From Arachis hypogaea (lineage: Eukaryota > Streptophyta > Magnoliopsida > Fabales > Fabaceae), in the NCBI RefSeq assembly GCF_003086295.3, contig NC_092050.1:150480699-150544698 (forward strand): 64,000 bases of DNA, in the 5' to 3' direction. The notes beneath the pieces are model-generated. The model was not told the origin of the DNA. It saw only the letters and a program-made list of their open reading frames with translations, and ran no database searches. The position numbers and the translations under genes are program-made. Below, piece after piece: positions 35,662 through 46,394 of this stretch. The stretch's first letter is position 1. Each line of letters begins with the position of its first letter.

Positions 35662-36129
35662 TGTTGCCTTGTTTTTGTGAGAAAAATGAGACAGAAAAAG
35701 ATATGAAATATGTATGAAGAATGCCAAGGATTACACATCTTTTTATAACAGTTAAAAATTTGTCTTCTTTTATCTCGTTTATAGTGTAAACGAGATAATT
35801 TTATACGTATCTCGTTTACAGTGTAAACAAAATATACACGTATCAGACTAATGTATTTTATCTCATTTATACTGTAAAATTATGATAATAAAAAACAAAA
35901 ATACATGCAAAATTATGAAATAAATAAGGATCACAGATTTCGATAATATTTTTTAAAATTATTTAATTTAGTAATTATTATATTTATTTTATTTATTAAA
36001 ATAAAAAATCCCAACGCTATAATGCAGGCTCAATTTTATCGAAATGGAAACTATATGTGTGCTTTTCTTGGATATGGAAGCATGGTGTACTAGACGTATA
36101 TGTGGGACAGTTTTTTGGCAGTGTCATAG

Positions 36130-36365
36130 AGAAGAACTCGGACCGTGGGTTTTCTTTGTTTCTGTAATTTGCATACGAAATCTCACGGTCCGATTTGTCT
36201 GATAATGGGAATTAAAATTTTGGGTGAACCAAATCGGACCCTAAGTGTTGTAGAAGCCGCATGGTCCGAGTTCCATGCTATAATTTTGAGAAGAACTCGG
36301 ACCCTCCGTTTTGAGTGCATATCAAAATTGTTTTGGTGAATTGCTAGCTCAAATCGCATGGTCCG
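36130..36365. promoter_or_regulatory. Left subterminal motif array of the 10-kb MULE
   Basis: Six copies of the (A/G)A(A/C)TCGGACC core on both strands: near 36132, 36182, 36229, 36261, 36294 and 36350. A matching array occurs at the other end (46010-46165). Clustered subterminal repeats are where transposases of MuDR and other elements bind; function here is inferred. Confidence 0.55.
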
Positions 36366-36592
36366 ATTGCATTTCTTAAGATTATTTTAATCATGTTAAC
36401 CTAGTCAAAGGGTGCGAGTTCTATTAAGTGGTCCATATAAAAGTGAGAAGTGAACTCATAACTGATGCAAGTCTTCGTCCCGAACTTGAGCGGCTGCCCC
36501 TTCTGTTTCTTCTTTCTCGTTGCTTTATTATTTGCTATTTTACAGTTGAAGATCTACTAGCTATTTTTATGTTTTTTGGGGGATTCACATAA

Positions 36593-39500
36593 ATGAGTGA
36601 TAGAGTGTTACTAAAAGTGTATTATTTTGGTCAGATTTTATTACAAACATCTGAAGGAGTAAAATTTATTTGTGAAAATCCGCTAGATGTTGTTATTCCT
36701 TTTATCATCTCATTTGAAGAGCTCAAAGGTGTGATTTGTGAAAAGATTGATTCTGAGAGGGCAAGAAAGATATCCTGTATTCTCTACAGATATCCCTTAC
36801 AGGTGTTTGGTGGATTTATCCAGTTTCAAACCAAATATGTGACGGACGAAGCGAGCATGCAAGAGATGTTTTCAATGTATATTGAAAACCGGACTCAGAT
36901 CTCGTTCATCGAGTTGTATGTTGAGTTTGAACAATCTGAGGCTGACCGGAATATTGTACGGGAAGATTATAATAGTGACAGTGAAGAAGAGTTCAAAAGT
37001 AACTACGAGTTTGTTGGTCCAAATGGAGATGAAGATCAAGGTGAGGAAAATACGGCTCCAGATGTGACAGAGGTGGCAAATGCACTCGCAAACGAAGTGC
37101 CGTTTGAGGAGCCATCATTCATGCGAGTTTTGGACTTGGAAGCCATGCATGTTCCGGAGTTTCCGGAATATATGACTGCAGGTACGAGAGACGTCCTATT
37201 TGAATTTTTTTTAGTCATTTATTGATATAGTTATCAATAAATTAGTATTTATTTGCCATTATTTAATCATGCGTTGATGTCATAGTTCTCAGCATCGAAC
37301 CGGCGGTCGAGCAGCTCAGGTGACTGAGTCACTGGTTCAACCGCTGGTTCTATGTAAATAACAAAATAAAAAATAGTAGGAATGTTAAATAACAACGTTG
37401 AAATGTATGTGTTTTATAACAATAAATATTTTTTTCACTTATATATGTATAGTATAAGTACTTATTTGGTAATAAGTATATTCTCTCGAACATGATTAGT
37501 AACTATTACGTGAGTTTCTAATTATCATTCGCAGTTGATCGATCCCTTCATTGGTTAAAACCCACTGAACCGGATCGGTTAGGTTCCGGTTCTTTTGGCT
37601 TGGCGGTCGAACCGGCTTCTCCGTCCGGCCTGTTTTTAATATCTTCTGTTGTTCTTTTTTTAATTAGAGTGACATAGTAACATGTTGTCAGATTTGGATT
37701 TATATCATACTAGAGGCAGTGACTGTAGATGTACCCATATTATTGGTTTTGAAATATCTCTGTCTTTATTTGATTTTTCCTATGGTGGTTGTCAATTGCA
37801 GAGATTCTTATTGTCGCAGATGGTGAATTTGCCGTCGGTATAGAGTTCAGTTCCAGGGAAGCTGTTATTAAGGCGATAAAGGATTATACCATACGACGAA
37901 GCGTTGACTACCGGGTGTATGAGTCTGAGCCATTGACATTTTATGCGAAGTGTACGCTGTACGGGTCCGGGTGTGATTGGCTTATCAGGGTTAGCATGAT
38001 CAGCAGGAAGTACTGTTGGGTTATAAGGAGGTATTATGGTAGTCACACCTGTACTAGAGCCACCATTTCACAGGATCATTCGAAGCTGGATTCTATCACA
38101 ATTGCGGAAGCGATAAAGCAATTAGTTGAGGCTGACCCCTCCTTAAAGGTAAAGTCGGTTATAGCAGAAGTGCAATCGAAGTTCAACTACACCGTCAGTT
38201 ACCAGAAAGCATGGTTGGCTAAACAAAGGGCGGTAGAAAAAATATTTGGAGGTTGGGAGGCATCGTTTGAAGCGTTGCCTATATGGTTCGAAGCCATGTG
38301 TCATAAGGAGCCATCAGTTGTTGTCCATTTTGAGACTATGCCTGCATATCAAGGCGATGAGTTGGTGGGTGATATTCAAGTACTGCATCGAGTATTTTGG
38401 AGTTATTACCCCTGTATTAGGGCATTCAGACATTGTAAGCCAATTGTCCAGGTTGATGGGACTCACTTGTATGGAAAGTATAAGGGTTGTCTACTAGTGG
38501 CAGTTTCACAGGATGGCAACAACAATATCGTCCCAATTGCGTTTGCTATTGTGGAGGGAGAGACTTCTGATGCATGGCACTTCTTCCTTAGTAACCTTCG
38601 TCAGCATGTTGTCACTCGGGATGGTGTGGGTCTAATATCCGACCGACACGAATCCATCAATGCAGCTGTGGAACGCAGTAACGGAGCTTGGTCACCTCCT
38701 AGAGCTTTTCATATATTCTGAATCAGGCATATAGAGTCGAATTTTCTGCGAAAATTTAAGGCACCGTACCTCCAAAAATTGGTCGTCAACATTGGTAACC
38801 ATTTACTAAATTTAAGTAACTTATTAACAGAAATAACCTTCAATATTTATTTCGACATCTATAATTATTCTTTTTTTTTGTTGCTATCCTCTAGGATATT
38901 CGAGTACGGTGCGGGAGTATACCAGCGATTACGGGAACGGGGGGAAGCGTATACAAACTGGTTAAACCGAATTCCTCGCGAACAGTACGCATTGGCATTT
39001 GATGGTGAATACCGATGGGGTCACATGACAACGAATCTAGTGAAATGCATCAATTCAGTGTTGAAGGGTGCACGCAATCTTCCCATTACTGCTCTTGTTA
39101 AGGCAACATTCTACAGGCTAAACGAGCTGTTCACTAGAAAAAGAGTGGAGGCAGAAGCGCGGATTAATGCTGGCCATGTGTTCTCCGAAGTCGTGACCTC
39201 GAAGTTGCATGCAAACCAACTTGCATCAGGAAACATTCAGGTCAGTTGCTTTGACCGGCAGAATGAGGTCTTCGAGGTGCGTGAGATGCCAAGCGGACTA
39301 GAGTTTGCAGTCGATCTACGTGGCCTTCGATGTGACTGTGGTGAGTTCCAGGTGGACCGGATCTCCTGCAGACATGTGTTCGCATGTTGCGCCAACCAGC
39401 GACTGGATTGGAAACTGTATGTGCATGATGTGTATAAGATGGACCAAGTTCGGCGGGTGTACCGAGCAAGATTTAGGCCACTAGGTAACCCGACGACATG

Positions 39501-39708
39501 ACCTGCGTACAACGGTCCTCGCTTCGTACCGAATCCGTATCTGAGACGAGTCTCGAAAGGGCGCCCCAGGATGACGCGCTTCTTGAATGAGATGGACACG
39601 CGAATGTTACGTCGTCCTAGGCGATGTACGCTATGTGGAGCTAAGGGACACAGTCGTAGTAGATGCCGTCAGTCAGCTGGTACAAATGCCGACGGAGATG
39701 CTCAGTAG
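36593..39708 (+). pseudogene. MuDR-like transposase of the 10-kb MULE
   Basis: Exons 36593-37181, 37802-38794 and 38895-39708 with GT-AG borders. The N-terminal domain (MSDRVLLKVYYFGQILL) is followed by an acidic linker, the MuDR DNA-binding region (FAVGIEFSSREAVIKAIKDY), catalytic VDGTHLYGKYKG and LISDRHESINAAV aspartates, a SWIM finger ([20 protein letters not shown]) and a C-terminal zinc knuckle ([14 protein letters not shown], near 39624-39665). Breaks: TGA at 38719-38721; a frameshift just inside exon 3 (near 38920), where about 10 bp seem missing; TGA at 39499-39501 at a probable Trp codon. The 5' exon is longer than in many copies and otherwise well preserved. Confidence 0.88.
37285..37630. 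repeat. Probable MITE in transposase intron 1
   Basis: GAACCGGCGGTCGAGCAG near 37294 and GGCGGTCGAACCGGCTTC near 37602 bound an AT-rich core, an arrangement typical of inserted plant repeats. Exact ends and target duplication are not resolved. Confidence 0.4.
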
Positions 39709-39956
39709 GTTCACATTATGGTAGGTGTAGAACGGCACTAGTATTGCATGGGTTGTCCATTTGAGGTAACTTGACTTGATATGTGTAACATTGTATAATG
39801 TTTTTAATTTGTTTTTATTTTAAAACAGTTTTTATTTTTGAGTTTTCATAATTTATTTGGTAGTTTATATCTATTATTTTAATGTATACCAGAGGTATGT
39901 ATTAAAAAATAAAACGGATACGTATCACAAAAATATATTATAATTTGCGTACTTGT

Positions 39957-40530
39957 TGAACCGGCCGGTCCGCTTCACAGTTTTTCTGATTGAACCGACC
40001 GGTCCGGTTAACAGTTATTCTGATTGAACCGGTCGGTCCGGTTCAATCAGTTTTTCTGATTGAACCGGCTGGTCCGGTTCACAGGTTTCCTGATTGCACT
40101 GGCCGGTCCGGTTCATAGTTTTCCTAATTGAACCAGCCAGTCCGGTTCACAGGTATCCTGATTGAACCGGCCGGTCCGGTTCACAAGTTTTCTAATTGAA
40201 CTGGCCGGTCCGGCTTCACAGGTTTTCTAATTGAACCGACCGGTTCGGTTCACAGTTTTCCTGATTGAACTGGCATGTTCGGTTCACAAGTTTTCTGATT
40301 GAAGCAGCTGGTCCGGTTCACAGGTATTCTGATTGAACCGGCCATTCCGGTTCAATCAGTTTTTCTGATTGAACCGGCCGGTCCACTTCACAGGTTTCCT
40401 GATTGCACTGGCCGATCCGCTTCACAGGTTTCCTGATTGAACCGGTTGGTCCGGGTCACAGGTATCCTGATTGAATCGGCCGGTCCGGTTCACAGGTTTT
40501 CTAATTGAAATGGCCGGTCCGATCCAATTT
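39957..40530. repeat. 34-bp minisatellite, about 16.5 copies
   Basis: Units run TTGAACCGGCCGGTCCGGTT then CACAGGTTTTCTGA. I count 16 full copies and one partial, mostly 34 bp, with copies 3 and 12 each 2 bp longer. Each unit contains the near-palindrome GAACCGGCCGGTCCGGTTC. It lies between the 3' ends of the convergent transposase and PMD genes of the 10-kb MULE. Confidence 0.92.
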
Positions 40531-40818
40531 TTATATCAGTACATATACGATACCTGTAGCTTATTATAATATGATCTCAATTGTCCAACTGAGGTATATT
40601 GACATGATATCTATAGCAATATACTCAGATTTTATGAAACCTTAATACGTAGTCAAGATCAATAATATCTGAATAGGGTCATTAATGCATAAATACTCTA
40701 AACATACAATATAAATCTTACCATAGTCCATTTCAGTAATTCATAATGTCCAACAGATACAAATTAGTCTAAACACAGTCCAGGTGATTAATACTTAAAT
40801 AAATAATTTACACCACAA

Positions 40819-43800
40819 CTATTTTCTCATGGCCCACTTCACATCCTTGACAAAATTCTTGCATTTCTTGGCCGCCTTTTTGAAGACAGATGGAGTGTAG
40901 CGACTAGCGCTGCGACGTGGTGGATCAATCCTCAGATTGTAACCTTTGGAGGTTTCATCCGGAGTGCGTGCCTGACTTGTATACAATTTATAAAAAACAA
41001 TTAAATGTAGTACATCAGGTAATCAAAGCAAGACATATACCACATATCATTTACTAAAAATCAAATAGAGATGCCAATTATGAACAAAAAATAAATAAGT
41101 AATCGAACATGTAAAGTAAAATACAAAACATAATACCATCATTACGAGATTCCTCATCCTCATCGAACTCCTCTATTTCATCATCCTCATGATCCTCCTC
41201 GTCATCCGGGTCATCTACTAGATACGCATCGGTCTCTTTCTCGAGTGTGTTAGCATTTTCCTCAATGAGTCCCATGGAAACACGGTTAGGATTCTGACTA
41301 AAAAAAGCTCCGCGTCCACCGTCACTTCTACTAGAGTCAACCGACACAAACCCCCCAGAAGCAACCGATGAGGTATGGCCCGGGTACCTCGCATCCAATG
41401 AATATCTACCTGCCATGAACTCAGGCTGATGTCCATATTGTGATAGTCCAGGATCTGCAGACATCAACCCAAGCAACTGGCTAAAGGAACCTCCTTCTCC
41501 TGTTTCAAACTGTGAGGTTCCCCAATATTGTTGACTTATTGGAACTGATGGGGAGAACTGTGTCTGAGGTACATACTGGCTTGAGGACTGAGGTTGTTCT
41601 TCTGGAATCGGGTTTGGAGGTAATATATGTGGCGAATGTGGCTCATGTCCTTCATTGTCATCATCCATATCCTGACTACCCTCATCGGTATCCTGATTAT
41701 CCTCATCCAAATCCTGATAACCCTCATCCATATCATGATCACCTTCATCATTATCTTGACCCACAAGATTTGACAAGTTCAAGTGGTCCCCATATTTTGA
41801 TCGGTACCAATGCATGTAACTATCTAGTAGATGATGTGAAGGCATGGGAAGCTCAGATAGAACGTAGTTATACCTGTTTGACCAATGCATCACCCAAATT
41901 GAATGACTCGGTACCGTGGCCCAATTAAGATTCTTGGGACCAGTCAGGGTTTCTCCATGCGCCTTGTCTAGATTCCGCTCCTGACTAGGTAATCCCTGAA
42001 CAAAACCAAACTATCGCCTAAACCTATCGGTAGCATGCCACTCGACACATTCAAATGATACCAACGGAACTGTAGTGCTCCAAACAACCGACTGCATGTA
42101 GATTTCAGGAGGAATGATGTTCGGATCCACGCGATCCACATCATAAGCAACCCAAAACAAACTGGAAAAAACAAAGGAACCTCATTATTACAATCCACAA
42201 TGCCAATTGCAATAACAATGTTGTATAATTATGTCTCAGACCCTAAACCGAAAACTAATACTTCTTTAATTAAAACACATCTGCCCTTCCTGAAGTTCGT
42301 CAAATGCCTTCCTAAAGTGAGCTAACTTCAGATATCTATATCGTCGGTCACCACGCTCCCAGTTCCGCCACCTAATATGATATATTCAATTACCTCAACT
42401 AGCATTAACTGAATCTTAAATATCAAGATACGGGTACATTGTAACAAATTATTACCTGTTTGCTAGCGAAAAACTTCAGGGTTCCCTAGGTAGCGGCGAT
42501 AGATATGGCAGCCTGATCCAAGCCCAACAGAATAGAAGTGTTAGTGGACCATCTATTTCCTTGCAGTTAAAACGAGATGCCCGGCATAATGCCCTGTAGA
42601 GATGTGCTAGGCATGCCGCTCCCCAAATATACTGACCAATACTAACAAAATCACGTAGCAAGGGTAGAAATTTCCAATGCACCCCTGCCCCAGACTTATC
42701 CCCAAACAAGATCGTCCCGATCAGCAACATAATATGGCACCTCACATACCTCTGTATACTGATATCATCAGTAGGGATGGCAACGGGTCTCCATGGGGGC
42801 GGGGACTTGCCCCCCGCCCCCGCCCCCGCCCCCCGCCTCCATTATCTGTCCCCGTCCCCGCCCCGTCCCCGTCACGGGTAACGGGGACCCCGTATCCGCC
42901 GGGGATTTGGATATCCGCGGATATCCGCGGATTTTTAAAATAAAATAAAAAATTGAAAAAAATAAAAAACCTTAATTATCATTACAAACATGATTTTCAG
43001 TTTTCAAAAGACTTAGATAACAATTAGCAACAAACATGGTCTCCATTCAAATAACTAAACATTCATAACATAACTAAACATATCCAAGTACTAAACAGAT
43101 CACATTCTAAGAGAAGTATTTCATCATGCATGGTAGATTCCAATTTGTTTAACTCCTGCATCAGAAAAAAGAAAACAATTAAAAGTTAAAATCATGTAAT
43201 AAATCAACAATAATATCCTAAGAATTACATAAAATTTCAAGAATCACAAAAATAAAATCTCAGCAATCACAGAAAATCCTAAGAATCACATAAATAAAAT
43301 TGCAGCAATTAGAAAATCCCAGGAATCAAGAAATAAAATTCCAGAAAACATAATCACAAATCACATAAATAGAATCACATAAATTAGTTAAATAGAATCT
43401 CAGAAATCACAGAATACTCCAAGAATCACATAAATAAATTAGCAGAATCACAGAAAATCCTAAGAATCAAGAAATAAAACGACAGAAATCAGAAATCACA
43501 TAAATAAAATAATAGAAATCAGAAAATCACAAGAATCACATAACTCAGAGAAATAAAATCTCAAAAATCACATAAAATTCTAAAAATCACATAAATAAAA
43601 GAAGCATAAATGACAAAAAGTCCAAGGAATCAATAAATCGGAGACTGACTTACCGGCAAAGAGGCTTTGACGCGGCGGAGATGGCGACGCCTCTGCCATG
43701 GCGGGGTCTAGCGGCGGCGACAATTTCTCTTCGGTTGGGTGGGGGCAGCGGCGGCGACTTCTCTTCGGCTAGGTGAGGGGGCAGCGACGAGGACTTCTCT

Positions 43801-45833
43801 TCGGTTGGTTGAGTGCCAGGCGGCGAGGACGTCGCTCTCTTCAACTGAGAACAGGCATGCTGAACCGTGAGGAGAGGAGGTTGCGGAAGGCAGTGGTGGG
43901 GAGGTAGGAGATGGCGACGGCGGTGGTGACTGGTGAGAGGAGAGGCTTTGAGTTTCAGAGAAAGAAGAAGAGAGAACCGTGAGAGAGAAGGAGAACGGCG
44001 GAAGTTAGGGATTAGGGTTTTAAAATTCAGAAACTCATATATATATATATATCATAGGGTTTTTAAGTAATTTCATATATATGGGGATTAAACGGGTCTC
44101 CACAGGGCGGGGACCTCTATCCCTGCCTCCGCCCCGTATAATAAACGGGTCCTCGCCCCCCGTCCCCGCGGGTATAAAATTGTCCCCATATCTGCTCCCT
44201 AGCGGGTAAATCCCCGCGGATACCCGCCTCGCTGGGGATTTTTGCCATCCCTAATCATCAGTCAACTCTAAATTTTTTTTTAGATCCCGCAGCCAGGTAA
44301 GTTTTATGCAACTACCTCTACAATCCGACTTACGCGGTGCAACTCCAAATTGAATCAAACACTCCGCCTCCAACGCTTCAAAACTGCTCATTGTCATCCC
44401 TGTGACTGGAAGACCATCTGTGGAAAGACCAATAATCAGAGCTACATCTTCAAGTGTCACAGCACATTCACCAATGGGAAGGTGAAACGTATGTGTGTCT
44501 GGGTACCAACGTTCAATTAGAGCATTTACCAATGCTTTCTGACACTGCACTATCCCAATCTGAGACACATGATAGAATCCGGTAATTCGCAAATGATCCT
44601 CCACCCTTTCGTTGTACCGATCCGGAGGAACTGGATGATTACATGTCAACATTCTTGATTTCTACAAAAAAAAACATAACAAATTACTAGTCAAATTATT
44701 AACAATTACTAACTTACCATCATCAATCATTTTACTGAATCCTTATATAACTAATTCTTGTAACTTCTAAATTTATTTAATTAATCCTCAAAATTATTCA
44801 TAACTGCAAATGAAACTCATTACAAATACATATATTCCTAATCATAATTCTCAACAATATTACAACATCTACAATAATATCAAATGTTAATTACTCTTTT
44901 GTTAAAAATTTTTTCCTTTGTAATAAAAAATATTAACAATCAGTATATGCCATCATTCATATTCTAACAACGGTAATAATTAACTTGCTAATAATAATTA
45001 CTAGAATTAAAAATATTTAAATATTCTCATAAAAAAAAATCTAACATGACTTAATTAAAATAACCTTACTAATCAACTCAGCATTAACACTTTATCACAA
45101 TAACAATAACATTAACATTTAACCAAAATCGATAACAGTTATAGTTAATTTTTAAAAACACATTTAAATAAGATTGGCTTACAAATAATTATACTAAAAA
45201 TAAAAAAAATTAAAAAAATTTACATTATCTACTATTTATTACAGTCGAAAACACAAAACATAACAACAACATAATCATAAAAAATTTCCTAATCATGATA
45301 TATATAATTAATAATCTGTAAAAAAAATTTTAAAAAAATCTAACAAATATTCAAAAATTAGTCATAATCATTCTATTTATATTCTTCAACTGCACGTCTA
45401 ACAACAACATAATCATAACAAATTTCCTAATCATGATATATATAATTAATAATCTGTAAAATAATCTTAAACAAATCTAACAAATATTCAAAAATTAGTC
45501 ATAATCATTCCATTTATGTTCTTCAACTGCATGTCTAACAACAATATAATTATAAAAAATTTCCTAATCATGATAAATATAATTAATAATCTGTTAAAAA
45601 TATTTTAAAATAATCTAACCAATATTCATAAATTAGTCATAATCATTCTATTTATATTCTTCAACTGCATGTCTAACAACAATCATAATATTAAAATTTT
45701 ATATTTTAATAATTATAAATATAAAAAATTTAAAAAAATTTAAAAAAATACTTACATAATCAGGATCACTGAGATAATGAATAATATGAAGCTCAGATCG
45801 ATCAACATCTTTAACTTTGTATTTTTTTGGCAT
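40819..45833 (-). pseudogene. PMD-domain gene of the 10-kb MULE
   Basis: Minus-strand exons: 45833-45756 (MPKKYKVKDVDRSELHIIHY), 44661-44254 continued at 42771-42456 after a hAT insertion, 42371-42281, 42161-41137 and 40971-40819. PMD landmarks are DHLRITGFYHVSQIG, ALIERWYPDTHTFHLPIGE, TLEDVALIIGL, KLTWLRDLKKNLEL and WIRLPYLSPLPREP. The C-terminus has Asp-rich imperfect repeats (EGYQDLDEDNQDTDEG), a Gln/Ser/Pro segment (41650-41380) and a basic tail (FKKAAKKCKN, then MRK at the stop). Damage: the 1482-bp insertion; TGA after REP near 42477; donor GT changed to AT after 42281; a 1-bp insertion near 42155; TAG near 42010. Confidence 0.8.
42772..44253. mobile_element. hAT-like element (1482 bp) inserted in the PMD gene
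   Basis: Perfect 12-bp terminal inverted repeats TAGGGATGGCAA / TTGCCATCCCTA with an identical 8-bp target duplication ATCATCAG (42764-42771 and 44254-44261). It is inserted in a coding exon, and the PMD frame resumes exactly on both sides. Ends are rich in CCCCGCCCC and GGGGACGGGG-type runs. The interior has degenerate AGAATCACATAAATAAAAT repeats (43180-43610) and a GC-rich stretch (43640-44010). No transposase; non-autonomous. Confidence 0.9.
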
Positions 45834-46009
45834 TGTTGTTGGTCCTCCACCATGCAAAACCCAGCGAAAGGGAGAAGAAGGTGACTCTAAGAGTGAAAGG
45901 TTAGTGAGTGAAGTGTGTATTCGGATGGTGAGAGAGGGTGAGCTTCTTTGTGTGTTTTTTAGGGGCACCGTTTATGGATCAGCGGGGGAAGCGACGCGTG
46001 TTCATTGTT

Positions 46010-46165
46010 AGACCAACTCGAACCGTGCGATTGGTCCACTGAAAATCGGACGGTTCGTGAAGTTCCGCCAACTCGGAGGGTCCGAGTTCGTCACCAACCT
46101 GAGCCAAATGCACGCTACTCGGACCGTGCATTTTGTGGCTTGAACTCTGAGGGTCCGAGTTGCTT
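46010..46165. promoter_or_regulatory. Right subterminal motif array of the 10-kb MULE
   Basis: ACTCGGACC/GGTCCGAGT-type motifs near 46016, 46042, 46072, 46081, 46119 and 46151, some with one change, mirroring the array at 36130-36365. Probable transposase-binding region, by position only. Confidence 0.5.
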
Positions 46166-46394
46166 CACCCCTGATACCACAATTTGGTTACACACCTCCC
46201 ACCCCCATATCATACTCATACACCAGCTTGGGATCCATATGTAAATTAAAAAGCGCTATAATGCATATTCAAACAATTTAAATAAATGCCTATAATAAAG
46301 GGTATGTCTAACTTATTGTCTGGGAACTCGCGTGTCGCGCACTTTTCACAAAACCAACAATTCATCGGCCTTTCCTCAAGGGTATGTCTAAAAC

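Larger units (their letters stand above)
32615..36012. mobile_element. MULE of 3.4 kb with PMD and transposase fragments
   Basis: Flanked by identical 9-bp AACGCTATA (32606-32614 and 36013-36021), the Mutator signature. Terminal inverted repeats of about 80 bp begin AGGATTTTTTATTTTAATAA at the left and GGGATTTTTTATTTTAATAA (read inwards) at the right. TCTCGTTTAxAxTGTAAACGAG-type palindromes lie just inside both ends. It contains a plus-strand PMD gene fragment and a minus-strand transposase fragment that meet tail to tail at about 33894, so its middle was deleted from a longer two-gene element. Confidence 0.9.
36027..46253. mobile_element. MULE of about 10.2 kb with convergent transposase and PMD genes
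   Basis: Flanked on both sides by CGCTATAATGCA (36015-36026 and 46254-46265). 9-11 bp of this is the likely Mutator target duplication. Ends are only loosely inverted: GATATGGAAGCATGGTGTAC near 36080 against the inverse of CACCAGCTTGGGATCCATAT near 46240. Both ends carry repeated ACTCGGACC motifs. Contents: transposase (+, 36593-39708), a 34-bp tandem repeat (39957-40530) and a PMD gene (-, 45833-40819), which is itself interrupted by a hAT-like element. Confidence 0.75.

Noticed and set aside
32606..36021. A host gene for 'serine/threonine phosphatase 7 long form'
   Set aside because: That annotation label is commonly given to PMD proteins; the sequence is inside a MULE with a 9-bp duplication and has no phosphatase motifs.
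39957..40530. CRISPR-like regular array
   Set aside because: Eukaryotic context, tandem units without unique spacers; it is a minisatellite.
43650..43844. Pro/Ser-rich small protein in the hAT-like element
   Set aside because: Low-complexity translation of GC-rich repeats; no start context or homologous feature.
46296..46320. A third foldback end (GGGTATGTCTAACTTATTG)
   Set aside because: Only the first 12 bp match the family terminus and no partner end or duplication was found.
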